64,000 bases of DNA, taken from the NCBI RefSeq assembly GCF_023715565.1, contig NZ_JAMBOJ010000014.1, forward strand, positions 1-64,000. The letters run 5' to 3'. Below the pieces are notes generated by a model. That model saw only the letters and a program-made list of their open reading frames with translations, was not told where the DNA came from and did no database searches. Every line of letters begins with the position of its first letter. The stretch's first letter is position 1. The stretch is from Cytobacillus firmus. Lineage in GTDB: Bacteria; Bacillota; Bacilli; Bacillales; Cytobacillaceae. A program made the position numbers and the translations under genes. Positions 26,042 through 34,034 of the stretch are shown one piece after another.

Positions 26042-26065
26042 TTTTATAAAGACAGGAGTGATATT

Positions 26066-26746
26066 TTGAAAATTGGCTTAGCAGGTATAGGTAAGTTAGG
26101 TGCGGCGATGATGACTCACTGGCATCAATCAAACCTTTCAATAGGTATTTTTCATCCCGACAGTTCAAAGGCAGAACAATTTGCTGAAAGGTATCCTAAT
26201 GCAAATCCATTGACAGTTAACGAGTTGAGACATATAGATATTATTCTGCTCGCATTACCGGCTGGAAAAGTGATTTCTTTTATGGATAGCATAATTCCAG
26301 AGAAATCTTCGATTACTTTCATTAATATGGCTACCTCGCTTCCAACGAAAGAAATTAAAGAAAGGTTCCCTTCCTGTAAGGTGTATGGATTGAAATACAT
26401 GGGGCATTCAAGAGACTTAATGGAGAATGGAAAGGGATTATTTATTACTGAAGACAATCTCCCTGCTCCTGTTCAGGACCTATTCAGACCAGTAGGGGAA
26501 ATCATAAAAGACAGTGAAGAGAGAGTAGCAGAAATAAATAAACTGGCAACCTATTATGCTGTCAAAACGGCTGTTGAAATTGAGAATGATTTAACAGGAA
26601 AAGGGTATCATCCAGCCTATGTTAAAAGGGCGCTTACTTCTCTGGCACCAGAAGTCATCCGGTCTTACAGCGAAGGCACTTTTGGGCACTTTGCAAAAGA
26701 GATTGTGAAGGAAATTCAGGAATCAAATAAAAAAGCTGCTGATTAA
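26066..26746 (+). CDS. NAD(P)-binding, ProC-like oxidoreductase
   Basis: 226 residues. N-terminal Rossmann start MKIGLAGIGKLGAAMMTHW with GxGxxG-like spacing, then DIILLALPAGKVISFMDSI as in pyrroline-5-carboxylate reductase-like enzymes. The C-terminal 70 residues are helical and shorter than in true ProC. The substrate is probably an imine or semialdehyde, by family analogy only. The start is TTG 26066 behind CAGGAGTG. The MITE 24 nt upstream separates it from the permease gene, and I see no clear promoter between them. Confidence 0.65.
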   Translation: MKIGLAGIGKLGAAMMTHWHQSNLSIGIFHPDSSKAEQFAERYPNANPLTVNELRHIDIILLALPAGKVISFMDSIIPEKSSITFINMATSLPTKEIKERFPSCKVYGLKYMGHSRDLMENGKGLFITEDNLPAPVQDLFRPVGEIIKDSEERVAEINKLATYYAVKTAVEIENDLTGKGYHPAYVKRALTSLAPEVIRSYSEGTFGHFAKEIVKEIQESNKKAAD

Positions 26747-26761
26747 TTTTCAGCAGCTTTT
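26731..26761. terminator. Bidirectional terminator
   Basis: AAAAGCTGCTGA (26731-26742) / TCAGCAGCTTTT (26750-26761). It contains the stop of the reductase gene and faces the convergent permease gene. Confidence 0.8.
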
Positions 26762-26765
26762 CCTA

Positions 26766-28148
26766 TTAGAGGCATCTTTCCAGCAAAAATAGGTAGAACA
26801 TCACACAAGCAACATAAGCTCCTGCAAAAGGAAGATTCCAGCTCGAGACTTTATAGGAATCGACTTTGATAATGTTAGACATGAGACCAAGGGTTGCATT
26901 ATATGGACCTACTAAGAAGGCGGAAACCGCCCCGGACAGCATGGCGACTGTCAGGATATGAGGAGAAATTCCGATGGTTTCCGGGTTTACTCCTTCAATC
27001 ATCAATGCCAGGGAAACGGCTGGATGGAGGCCCAGAAAGGCCAGCCCTAAAGGAATTAAAGGCAGTATGACCAGGAAAATCTCGTTTCCGGCCACACTTA
27101 TAAAAGCTGCAATCCATTCAAAAAGAACTTCATTTATCTTCGATATATTAATTGCTGAGATAAAAAAGCCTGTGGATAAAAAGATAAAAAATTGATCCTT
27201 CATGCTCATCGCGAATGAATTGAAATGGTCAGACAGTTGATGGCCAAACTCTTTTCCTTTCCGTAATAAAAGGGACCAGCTGAAAGCAAATGGAATGACG
27301 ATTAGTGAAACAAGAATTAAGAATGGCAACGAAACTTGTGTCTCTGCAAGAGATACGAGGACATTAAAAATAGCGATTGCCACCAGGATTTGAAAAACTC
27401 TTCCCGGGCGGCCGTCATTGGGCACTTCCAGGGCTGCAGCCGTCTCATGCACAGATTCTCCAGCTGAGTGGTGGAGTTTCATTGGCTGGGACTGACGGGA
27501 TCCAATAAACCAATCCATTGCTAATCCAAATATGCTCAGCGGAATGACATAAGGGAGGATGGACCCCCAACTGACTCCCGTCATCGTTATCACAATTCCC
27601 ACAATAGGAGTTACAGGTGCCCAAATTAAAGGCATCGCAAACCCTCTGGATATGGCCCTGCTCATGAACCGTTCCTTATTTCTTACAGGGAAGCTCCCCA
27701 ATGCCGGCCTGATGGAAAAATAGGTCATGGGCAGGGTGGCAAGATTCATAAAAATACTGAAAAAGTAAGAGATTCCAGAGGTCATCATATACAAATGACC
27801 AGATGTTTTTACACGTTTTTGAATGATAGCCTGGATGCCTTCCCCGTATCGTCCCAGTTTAACAGGGATTCCCAAAATGGGTATTAAAGTAAACATGGTA
27901 AGCAAATCAAGCATTGGTCCAAAAGCAAAAATATACTGCTGCCACTCCGAGTTGCTTGTCCAGAGCAGGACTGCACCAAAAGTCAGGAAAACTCCCCCGA
28001 GAATCTGAACAAATTTCTTCGTTAGCCGGAATGTCAAAACGACGATGATTAAACACAAGATAGAAAGGAGGGAATCAATATTCCACTGCGGAAGCAAGGT
28101 GGAAAGCAAATATAATGTGATCACTGCCATAAATAAAACTCTAAGCAT
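26766..28148 (-). CDS. Second large permease (ion-transporter superfamily)
   Basis: 460 residues with about twelve hydrophobic helices and a short hydrophilic loop in the middle (HHSAGESVHETAAALEVPNDGRPG). Segments such as NLATLPMTYFSIRPALGSFP and LAFLGLHPAVSLALMIEG resemble TRAP-DctM/ArsB-like IT permeases, but no family can be named with certainty. It is not closely similar to the permease at 24404. A perfect TGGTATACCA operator (28184-28193) lies 36 bp before its start codon, so it belongs to the regulon. Confidence 0.7.
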   Translation of the reverse strand: MLRVLFMAVITLYLLSTLLPQWNIDSLLSILCLIIVVLTFRLTKKFVQILGGVFLTFGAVLLWTSNSEWQQYIFAFGPMLDLLTMFTLIPILGIPVKLGRYGEGIQAIIQKRVKTSGHLYMMTSGISYFFSIFMNLATLPMTYFSIRPALGSFPVRNKERFMSRAISRGFAMPLIWAPVTPIVGIVITMTGVSWGSILPYVIPLSIFGLAMDWFIGSRQSQPMKLHHSAGESVHETAAALEVPNDGRPGRVFQILVAIAIFNVLVSLAETQVSLPFLILVSLIVIPFAFSWSLLLRKGKEFGHQLSDHFNSFAMSMKDQFFIFLSTGFFISAINISKINEVLFEWIAAFISVAGNEIFLVILPLIPLGLAFLGLHPAVSLALMIEGVNPETIGISPHILTVAMLSGAVSAFLVGPYNATLGLMSNIIKVDSYKVSSWNLPFAGAYVACVMFYLFLLERCL

Positions 28149-28183
28149 ATCAGCACCCTCATTTAATTGAATTTAAACTTTAA

Positions 28184-28193
28184 TGGTATACCA
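28184..28193. promoter_or_regulatory. GntR operator site 4 (perfect palindrome)
   Basis: TGGTATACCA, the perfect palindromic form, in front of the second permease gene. Confidence 0.7.
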
Positions 28194-28255
28194 AAATCAT
28201 TATATTTTATCTATTTGTTCAAAAATTAGTCACAACTGTTTATTTATTTGGTATT

Positions 28256-28265
28256 TGGTATACAA
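28256..28265. promoter_or_regulatory. GntR operator site 5 (TGGTATACAA)
   Basis: Lies immediately upstream of the -35 box of the 28-residue peptide gene. Confidence 0.7.
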
Positions 28266-28270
28266 TCTTA

Positions 28271-28299
28271 TTGTAAATTTATAAAATCCATCATATAAT
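28271..28299 (+). promoter_or_regulatory. Sigma-A promoter of the 28-residue peptide gene
   Basis: TTGTAA (28271-28276), 17-nt spacer, TATAAT (28294-28299). Operator site 5 ends five bases before the -35 box. Confidence 0.75.
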
Positions 28300-28335
28300 A
28301 ATGGTAACAGGTAAGAGAAAAAAGGAGGCTGCCCG

Positions 28336-28422
28336 ATGTTCCATTTTCTATTTGGATCTAAATATGCAATTGAGAAAGCTGAAAGAAAATTAGCCCGTTT
28401 AAGAAGAACATTAAAATTCTAA
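28336..28422 (+). CDS. 28-residue basic peptide in the GntR regulon
   Basis: MFHFLFGSKYAIEKAERK followed by LARLRRTLKF: a short hydrophobic N terminus and an arginine/lysine-rich amphipathic helix. It has a complete expression unit: operator, near-consensus promoter, AAAGGAGG ribosome site 8 nt before ATG 28336, and a terminator 5 nt after the stop. No family is recognised. Possibilities are a small regulatory or membrane-associated protein for the neighbouring permeases, a stability factor, or a precursor peptide; the sequence does not decide. Confidence 0.65.
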   Translation: MFHFLFGSKYAIEKAERKLARLRRTLKF

Positions 28423-28427
28423 TTTTG

Positions 28428-28450
28428 CCGCCATGCTTTGGCGGTTTTTT
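28428..28450 (+). terminator. Terminator of the peptide gene
   Basis: CCGCCA (28428-28433) / TGGCGG (28439-28444) followed by TTTTTTCTTTT. Confidence 0.8.
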
Positions 28451-28471
28451 CTTTTAGATGTGTGAACAGCA

Positions 28472-28505
28472 AACCCGGAAGAAGATCGGCTTCCTCCGGG
28501 TTTTA
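28472..28505. terminator. Hairpin between the peptide gene and the converging gene
   Basis: AACCCGG (28472-28478) / CCGGGTT (28496-28502), extended inward by AAGAAG/CTTCCT with one mismatch, then TTTT on the plus strand. Confidence 0.6.
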
Positions 28506-28514
28506 AAAAATTTC

Positions 28515-28850
28515 TTATATTGCTACTTCATCAGATTTAACCAGCTTCGAATGAATGGAGTCCTCACTATTGCCAGATGCCTTTACAATTTCATCTAATT
28601 CCTCTCTAGCTGCTTCCAGCGTTTCAAATCGTTCAAAGAATTTTACACCGATATGATTTACATACTCTTTTCCTTCATATTCTTCATATAGTTGTATTTT
28701 CATATTCTCATTCAAAACTTCTGCAATAGTGTACTTAGCCTTCAGATTATCGAAAAAATAGAAATGATACGTCTCAACCACCTTTAAACCCTCGTTTTCA
28801 AGAATAGTCTGGAAAGTATCTTTATTTGTTAATACAATGTATTTACCCAA
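28515..28850 (-). CDS. Hypothetical protein of the GntR regulon, 111 residues
   Basis: Soluble alpha/beta protein with an acidic C-terminal helix (FETLEAAREELDEIVKASG) and many aromatic residues in the middle (ETYHFYFFDNLKAKYTIAEV). No motif recognised. The ATG at 28850 is preceded by AAAGGAGTG. Divergent from ferredoxin gene 1, with two operator copies in the shared 300-bp gap, hence likely part of the same pathway. Confidence 0.65.
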   Translation of the reverse strand: MGKYIVLTNKDTFQTILENEGLKVVETYHFYFFDNLKAKYTIAEVLNENMKIQLYEEYEGKEYVNHIGVKFFERFETLEAAREELDEIVKASGNSEDSIHSKLVKSDEVAI

Positions 28851-28939
28851 TTAAAACACTCCTTTTTTTTAATTTAGATTTTCAAATTTAAATTAATAAA
28901 TATGTAATTAGGCAGCATACCTCCTTTTCTTATGGGATA

Positions 28940-28949
28940 TTGTATACCA
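28940..28949. promoter_or_regulatory. GntR operator site 6 (TTGTATACCA)
   Basis: Lies in the divergent gap between the 111-residue gene and ferredoxin 1. It is the reverse complement of TGGTATACAA. Confidence 0.65.
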
Positions 28950-29090
28950 TGAACTTTAAGTGTATTTTATACTAAAATTACAAAAGATACAATGATATAT
29001 TCTAAATTTTTTAATTATTCGGTTAAAAGGGCTATACCCATAAGATCTTTTCCAATTTAAAAAAACATATTTGCTAATCTTCAAGAAAGA

Positions 29091-29100
29091 TTGTATACTT
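29091..29100. promoter_or_regulatory. GntR operator site 7 (TTGTATACTT)
   Basis: Weaker copy, 50 bp before the ferredoxin 1 start. Confidence 0.5.
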
Positions 29101-29149
29101 TGAAAAAAAGTATCTAAATTTTTAGAATAAACTGAAAGGGGTAATGATT

Positions 29150-29482
29150 ATGCCTAAGGTTACGTTACATGTAGATGGAAAGATAGTGGAGAAGCAGGTG
29201 AAGGATAATGCCAATTTGGTTGTTTTGGCAGGTATTCGCCAGTTTCCGGAATTAAAATATGGTTGTGGGATGGGAAGGTGCACAAAATGCACTTGTATCG
29301 TATTAGACGCGGGCGATGATCTCGGACCGCCAAATTGGAAGGAAGAAAAAATGCTTGGCGATAAAGTGAAAGAAGGTTACCGGTTAACCTGCCAGATGAC
29401 TATTCAAAGCGACATAGAAATATCCCAGGAAAATATCTCTATTAAACCTCCCAAGAAAACAACAGCAGCTATCACAAAATAG
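29150..29482 (+). CDS. [2Fe-2S] ferredoxin 1
   Basis: 110 residues, plant-type ferredoxin fold. Cluster ligands C39, C44, C47 and C81 (C-x4-C-x2-C-x33-C) in YGCGMGRCTKCTC and RLTCQM. It carries electrons to an oxygenase or reductase. ATG 29150 lies 8 nt after AAAGGGG; an in-frame ATG at 29144 is only 2 nt from that site. Operator copies sit upstream. A second, related ferredoxin is encoded at 35360. The obvious partner in this cluster is the diiron oxidase-like protein at 30538. Confidence 0.85.
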   Translation: MPKVTLHVDGKIVEKQVKDNANLVVLAGIRQFPELKYGCGMGRCTKCTCIVLDAGDDLGPPNWKEEKMLGDKVKEGYRLTCQMTIQSDIEISQENISIKPPKKTTAAITK

Positions 29483-29504
29483 TATTTTTATTTTTGTCGA
29501 TTTA

Positions 29505-29514
29505 AGGTATACAA
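29505..29514. promoter_or_regulatory. GntR operator site 8 (AGGTATACAA)
   Basis: Lies 31 bp before the creatininase-family gene. Confidence 0.6.
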
Positions 29515-29544
29515 AATACCGAAAACAAGCGGGGTATAAAGAAA

Positions 29545-30315
29545 ATGAATTGTTATGATCTTACTAAGATGACGTGGAAGGAAGTTGAAAAATCCTTAGA
29601 AACTGCAGAATTTGCTATTATTCCTGTTGGAGCACATGAGCAGCACGGCCCTCATATGGAGGAAAGCTGCGATGCCGTGCTTGCAGAAAGAATGGCGACT
29701 AAACTGGGGCAAAGAATGTTTCCATATGCTATTATCACGCCAACTGTTAACATGGGTGTTTCGGAACACCATATTCATTTTCCCGGTACCATCACCCTTC
29801 AGCCGTCTACTTTGATTGCTGTTCTGAAAGATATGGTCTCTTCGCTGAAACAGCATGGCATCAAGAAGTTTCTATTTTTGAATTCCCATGGCGGAAACCA
29901 ATCTACACTGAATCTCGCAGCAATGACTATCACAAAGGAATTAGAAGTAGAAGTTTACTATGCAAAGACCACTGCCTCTGCAAGGGAATCTATCGAAAAA
30001 TATATTAAATCCCCTCTATTTGGCCACAGCTGCGAAAGGGAAGTATCTGAAGCTCTGTATCTGGCTCCGGAGCTTGTAAGAAAGGACCTTTTAGAAAAAG
30101 GGGAAATCAATCATGGCGGGAGATGGGAAAAGCTCCGTCCGGGGAAGGCGGTCCAGGGATTTTATTATTACGAAGAAATGACTGGCAATGGCTGTATAGG
30201 TGATGGACGCAGAGGGAGCAGGGAAATAGGAGAACAAATTGTAGAAGAAGCCCTGAATAATCTTACCCAGGAGCTTTCCGAACTGCTTGATCTGAAAAAA
30301 GCGCCTTCTTATTAA
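29545..30315 (+). CDS. Creatininase-family amidohydrolase
   Basis: 256 residues, usual length. Metal-site motifs of the family: GAHEQHGPHME (E32, H34, H37), D43 in SCDAVLAE, FLNSHGGN (H115), and GHSCEREVSEAL (about 160-171). Known relatives open the creatinine ring, deformylate FAPy intermediates or remove the core dipeptide in mycofactocin maturation (MftE), so an amide, lactam or peptide bond is the likely target. Start ATG 29545 follows a GCGGGGT site. It is led by its own operator and precedes the diiron oxidase-like gene. Confidence 0.85.
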   Translation: MNCYDLTKMTWKEVEKSLETAEFAIIPVGAHEQHGPHMEESCDAVLAERMATKLGQRMFPYAIITPTVNMGVSEHHIHFPGTITLQPSTLIAVLKDMVSSLKQHGIKKFLFLNSHGGNQSTLNLAAMTITKELEVEVYYAKTTASARESIEKYIKSPLFGHSCEREVSEALYLAPELVRKDLLEKGEINHGGRWEKLRPGKAVQGFYYYEEMTGNGCIGDGRRGSREIGEQIVEEALNNLTQELSELLDLKKAPSY

Positions 30316-30407
30316 ACCTATCAAATTAGCAACCAAGAAAAAATAATCTTTAAAAAATTCTAAAAATTGTGTTTACATTTAAAAAAGAATAGGTTATGAT
30401 TTCATTA

Positions 30408-30417
30408 AGGTATACCA
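30408..30417. promoter_or_regulatory. GntR operator site 9 (AGGTATACCA)
   Basis: First of two copies, 72 bp apart, ahead of the diiron oxidase-like gene. Confidence 0.6.
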
Positions 30418-30479
30418 AAGACCAAAAAACAAGATTAATAGGCTGGATATTAGTAGCCTATAATTTTTTAAAGTGTATA

Positions 30480-30489
30480 TGGTATACAA
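30480..30489. promoter_or_regulatory. GntR operator site 10 (TGGTATACAA)
   Basis: Second of the pair, 48 bp before the start codon. Confidence 0.65.
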
Positions 30490-30537
30490 AATATCAAATG
30501 CCAATAGGCTACATAAATTTCGAGGAGGAGTTTACAC

Positions 30538-31269
30538 ATGCCAGAATTATTATCTAAAGATGAATTTCGCAAAGAACTAGAGGAAGCCATTAAAGGAAAT
30601 CACAGTCAGAAAGCTCCATTCACTGTAGCTTGGGCTGATGGAAAACTGGAAAGAAAGCACTTTGCAAGATGGGCTGAAAACCATTACCACTATGTAGGGC
30701 CTTTTGCAGACTACTTAGCGTATATCTACCACAACACTCCAACCGATCCGAAGTTTGAAGCAGCAAAAGATTTCACACTTCAAAATATGTATGAAGAAGA
30801 AATTGCGGCTGACCGCCATACAGACCTGCTGATTCGTTTTGCAGAAGCATGTGGAACGACTCGCGAACGTGTGATCAATCCAGAAAACATGGCAGCTACA
30901 ACACTAGGCCTGCAAAGCTGGTGTTATGCAGTTGCAGCCCGTGAAAACTTCGTTGTGGCTACTGCCGCTCTTGTTGTTGGGTTAGAGTCACAGGTACCGG
31001 ACATTTATCGGAAGCAGACTCCTGCTCTTCGTGCACAATACGGATTCACTGATGAAGAAATCGAGTTCTTCGATCTTCATATTGTATCCGATGAAATCCA
31101 TGGAGAACGCGGCTATAAGATTGTTTTAGATCATGCTGACACTCCTGAACTGCAGCAGCGCTGTCTGGAGGTAGTTCGCACAGGTGCGAAGATGCGCCGT
31201 ATGTACATGGATGGCCTATGGAGAGAATATCTTGAACAGGATCTTGGCTCTTTAGTAGAAGCAAAATAA
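30538..31269 (+). CDS. Heme-oxygenase-like diiron oxidase (PqqC/TenA fold)
   Basis: 243 residues, all-helical PqqC/TenA-type fold. The six residues that define heme-oxygenase-like diiron oxidases (HDOs such as CADD, UndA, SznF) can be placed: E87, H94 (ExxxxxxH), E150 (VGLES), H181, D185, H188 (HxxxDxxH). This separates it from cofactorless PqqC and from TenA, which uses a Cys. HDOs use O2 at two irons for C-C cleavage, N-oxygenation or desaturation. The substrate is unknown. Ferredoxins encoded on both sides could supply electrons, and an aldehyde dehydrogenase follows. Start ATG 30538 after GAGGAGG. Confidence 0.82.
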   Translation: MPELLSKDEFRKELEEAIKGNHSQKAPFTVAWADGKLERKHFARWAENHYHYVGPFADYLAYIYHNTPTDPKFEAAKDFTLQNMYEEEIAADRHTDLLIRFAEACGTTRERVINPENMAATTLGLQSWCYAVAARENFVVATAALVVGLESQVPDIYRKQTPALRAQYGFTDEEIEFFDLHIVSDEIHGERGYKIVLDHADTPELQQRCLEVVRTGAKMRRMYMDGLWREYLEQDLGSLVEAK

Positions 31270-31283
31270 TATTTATTATCCAG

Positions 31284-31332
31284 GCCGTCACACTAAATCT
31301 TGTCATACGAGGTCTATGTGGCGGCTCTTTCT
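31284..31332 (+). terminator. Probable terminator after the oxidase gene
   Basis: GCCGTCACA (31284-31292) / TGTGGCGGC (31317-31325) with one G-U pair, then TCTTTCT. The tail is weak, so partial read-through into the aldehyde dehydrogenase gene is plausible. Confidence 0.5.
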
Positions 31333-31391
31333 ATAACCAGAGAATTTGTTGCAGTAAAGGGAGAAATAAACAGAGAGTAAGGTGATTTCAT

Positions 31392-32855
31392 TTGATTACA
31401 ACAAAAGTAGAAACTTTCCATAATTATATTAATGGTGAATGGCAGGAATCCGGGAGCCAAAAGAAGTTTTATAGTGTTAACCCGGCAAACACCGAAGATG
31501 TAGTCGGAGTTTTTCAGGCATCCAATGAAGCAGATGTAAAGCTGGCGATTGAAGCTGCCAGAGAAGCATTTCCTGGCTGGGCAACCACAGCTCCATCCAA
31601 GCGTGCAGCCATTTTAAACAAAGCTGCCGCATATCTAGAAGAAAATGCAGCCAAATTCGCAGAAGAACTGACAAGAGAAGAAGGGAAGAATGTCAGTGAT
31701 GCAAAAAATGAAGTGCTCCGTTCCGCACAGACGCTTCGTTATTATGCGGTCGAGGGACAAAGTTTCACAGGTGAAACCTTCCCTAATGATGATCCCAATT
31801 TGAGGGTTTCAACGGAGAGGGAACCGCTCGGCGTTGTAAGTGTCATCACGCCATGGAACTTCCCGATATCCATTGCGGCGAGGAAAATTGCTCCAGCCTT
31901 AATTACAGGAAACACAGTTGTGTTCAAACCTTCATCAGATACCCCTCTGATTGCTGTCCGGCTTGTAGAAGCACTGCACGAGGCAGGTATACCAAAGGGG
32001 GTCTTAAACTTTGTTACAGGGAAAGCATCTGAGGTAGGTGATTTATTAGTCACCCATCCTGCCGTCAAAGCTGTTACATTTACTGGTTCGACAGCTGCAG
32101 GTGAGGACATCCACAGCAAGAGCTCTTTCACCACCCGTACTCAAATGGAGCTTGGCGGCAAAAACCCGCTATTAGTTATGGAAGATGCTGACATTGAACT
32201 GGCGGCTACATTAACAGTTAATGGCGGGTTTTCTTTAACAGGGCAAGCCTGCACTGGAACAAGCAGAGTAATTGTGATGAAGGAAGTAAAGGAAGCATTT
32301 GTAAAAAAATTGATTGAAAAAACGAGTGCCCTTAAAATAGGAAACGGTTTTGAAGAAGGAGTTAAAATTGGTCCGCTGGCAAATGAAAAGCAGCTGAACA
32401 ATGTTCTGAAGTATATTGAGTTTGGAAAAGAAGACGGTGCAGATCTTGTATATGGCGGTGAACAGCTGACTGAAGGCCAATATGAAAAAGGATATTTTGT
32501 GCAGCCGGCCATTTTTACGAATGTTAAACCGAATCACCGTATTGCCAAGGAAGAAATTTTCGGACCGGTTATTGCCGTGATCGAGGCAGGTACATATGAA
32601 GAAGCCATTGCAGTTGCGAATGACGTTGACTATGGATTATCTGCTTCCATCGTGACAAATAACTTAAAAACAGCCAGCCAGTTTACAAAGGATATTCAGG
32701 CGGGCACGGTAAAAGTAAACCGGACTACGACCGGAAACTTAATCAATGCCCCGTTTGGCGGATTAAAGCAATCCAGCACTGCAACGTTCCGGGAGTCGGG
32801 AAGAGTTGGCCTGGAATTTTTCACCCAAGTAAAAACCGTTTATATCGGCTACTAA
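31392..32855 (+). CDS. Aldehyde dehydrogenase family protein
   Basis: 487 residues. PWNFPISIAARKIAPAL, NAD-fold FTGSTAAGEDI, general base Glu in MELGGKNP, and catalytic Cys in GQACTGTSR. The overall pattern resembles alpha-ketoglutaric-semialdehyde dehydrogenases (YcbD/GucD type), but substrate assignment by eye is unsafe. The start is TTG 31392 with AAGGTG upstream. In this cluster it would oxidise an aldehyde released by the diiron oxidase or amidohydrolase. No operator lies in front of it, so it probably depends on transcription from upstream. Confidence 0.9.
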   Translation: MITTKVETFHNYINGEWQESGSQKKFYSVNPANTEDVVGVFQASNEADVKLAIEAAREAFPGWATTAPSKRAAILNKAAAYLEENAAKFAEELTREEGKNVSDAKNEVLRSAQTLRYYAVEGQSFTGETFPNDDPNLRVSTEREPLGVVSVITPWNFPISIAARKIAPALITGNTVVFKPSSDTPLIAVRLVEALHEAGIPKGVLNFVTGKASEVGDLLVTHPAVKAVTFTGSTAAGEDIHSKSSFTTRTQMELGGKNPLLVMEDADIELAATLTVNGGFSLTGQACTGTSRVIVMKEVKEAFVKKLIEKTSALKIGNGFEEGVKIGPLANEKQLNNVLKYIEFGKEDGADLVYGGEQLTEGQYEKGYFVQPAIFTNVKPNHRIAKEEIFGPVIAVIEAGTYEEAIAVANDVDYGLSASIVTNNLKTASQFTKDIQAGTVKVNRTTTGNLINAPFGGLKQSSTATFRESGRVGLEFFTQVKTVYIGY

Positions 32856-32874
32856 AACTAAAGGAGATTGAAAA

Positions 32875-33354
32875 ATGAAAACTGCTTTGAAACTTGAACT
32901 GGAAGAAGCAAAATTGATGATTGAAGCAGCAAAGGAAAAATCTGCTGAAATAAATGTGTTCGAAACGATTGTGATTGTCGACGACGGCGGAAGTGTTATT
33001 GCCCTTGAACGCATGAATGGAGCAAGAATCACTGGCCCTGAAATTGCGATTGCTAAGGCTTACACTGCCGCCGGCCATAAACGCTCCACCCACCTATTCA
33101 ATAAAGAACCGAACGGGCCAGCCCTGCCAGGCAATGAGGCATTTGGCATTCAGCATATGCTTGATGGCAAATTTGCTGTGTTTGTCGGGGGGTTCCCAAT
33201 TGTGGTAAATGGTGAAGTTGTTGGAGGAATCGGCATCAGCGGAGGAAACGGCGAGCAGGATACTGCTGTGGGAACTGCTGCTCTAAAAGCCCTTCAAACT
33301 TACCTGGAAAAAGACGGCTACGAAGTTGTAACCGAAGCGGATATAAAAAAATAA
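32875..33354 (+). CDS. HbpS/GlcG family protein
   Basis: 159 residues, the usual size of the GlcG/HbpS (DUF336) family. Typical elements: LEEAKLMIEAAKEKSAEI, IVIVDDGGSVIALERMNGA, and VVGGIGISGGNGEQD. Members bind heme or cobalamin-like ligands or occur as accessory proteins beside catabolic dehydrogenases; the role is poorly defined. It begins 19 nt after the aldehyde dehydrogenase, with AAAGGAGA before ATG 32875. A terminator follows, closing this operon. Confidence 0.85.
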   Translation: MKTALKLELEEAKLMIEAAKEKSAEINVFETIVIVDDGGSVIALERMNGARITGPEIAIAKAYTAAGHKRSTHLFNKEPNGPALPGNEAFGIQHMLDGKFAVFVGGFPIVVNGEVVGGIGISGGNGEQDTAVGTAALKALQTYLEKDGYEVVTEADIKK

Positions 33355-33361
33355 TAGAAAG

Positions 33362-33405
33362 GGACCTCATTCGTTATAAAAAGTAGCGGAATGAGGTCCT
33401 TCTTC
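33362..33405 (+). terminator. Terminator after the HbpS-like gene
   Basis: GGACCTCATTC (33362-33372) / GAATGAGGTCC (33389-33399), 11-bp perfect stem, then TTCTTC. Confidence 0.7.
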
Positions 33406-33437
33406 AGTCAAAAGCACCTAAAAAAGGGGAGGATCGC

Positions 33438-34034
33438 ATGAAGCCTTATCTTGAATTGGCGGTTGGATTTGCACGTACAGGTGTAACAGGGTATGGAGGA
33501 GGTCCTTCGACAATACCGCTGATCGAATTTGAAGCAGTCAAGAAATATAAGTGGATGACGGAGGAGGAATTCGGAGAGACTCTGGCGCTGGCCAATACAT
33601 TGCCCGGACCGATTGCAACGAAGATGGCTGCCTACATCGGCTATAAAGTCAAAGGCAGCTTGGGTGCCACTGTAGCCATCCTAACGCATATCCTTCCTTC
33701 TATTATTGCCATGATTGCATTACTCGGGGTTTTATACTCCTTCCGCCAGTCCACGATTGTCAGCGGTATGGTGCAGGGAGTAACTCCTGTCATCGGTTTT
33801 ATGCTGGCAGAAATGGCGTACCGTTTTTACCAGAAAGGCAGCCAGGGCTTAGGGGTGCCTAAAAACCTCATGCTGGCTGCAGTATCATTAATTTTTGTTC
33901 AGTTTTTGGAATGGCATCCCGGAATTTTAATTGGGTTAGTGCTAAGTACAGCATTTTATATTGCCCACCGGAAAGAACAGGCTAATAAAAAGGCAGCTGA
34001 AGAGTACATGCCAGTAAGGGAGAAAAGTTCATGA
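33438..34034 (+). CDS. CHR family transporter subunit 1
   Basis: 198 residues, one CHR domain with about six helices. It has the family sequence GYGGGPSTIPLIEFEAV followed by the FGETLALANTLPGPIATKMA motif. Short-chain CHR proteins work as pairs. They are annotated as chromate exporters, but in a catabolic cluster the true substrate may be an organic or other anion. Start ATG 33438 behind AAGGGGAGG. Overlaps the partner gene by 4 nt. Confidence 0.85.
   Translation: MKPYLELAVGFARTGVTGYGGGPSTIPLIEFEAVKKYKWMTEEEFGETLALANTLPGPIATKMAAYIGYKVKGSLGATVAILTHILPSIIAMIALLGVLYSFRQSTIVSGMVQGVTPVIGFMLAEMAYRFYQKGSQGLGVPKNLMLAAVSLIFVQFLEWHPGILIGLVLSTAFYIAHRKEQANKKAAEEYMPVREKSS

Noticed and set aside
31985-31994. 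AGGTATACCA inside the aldehyde dehydrogenase gene, and TGGTATACCA at 61899-61908 inside the YerD-like gene
   Set aside because: Both encode the common Gly-Ile-Pro triplet (GGT ATA CCA) within conserved protein motifs, so codon usage explains them. They were not counted as operators.
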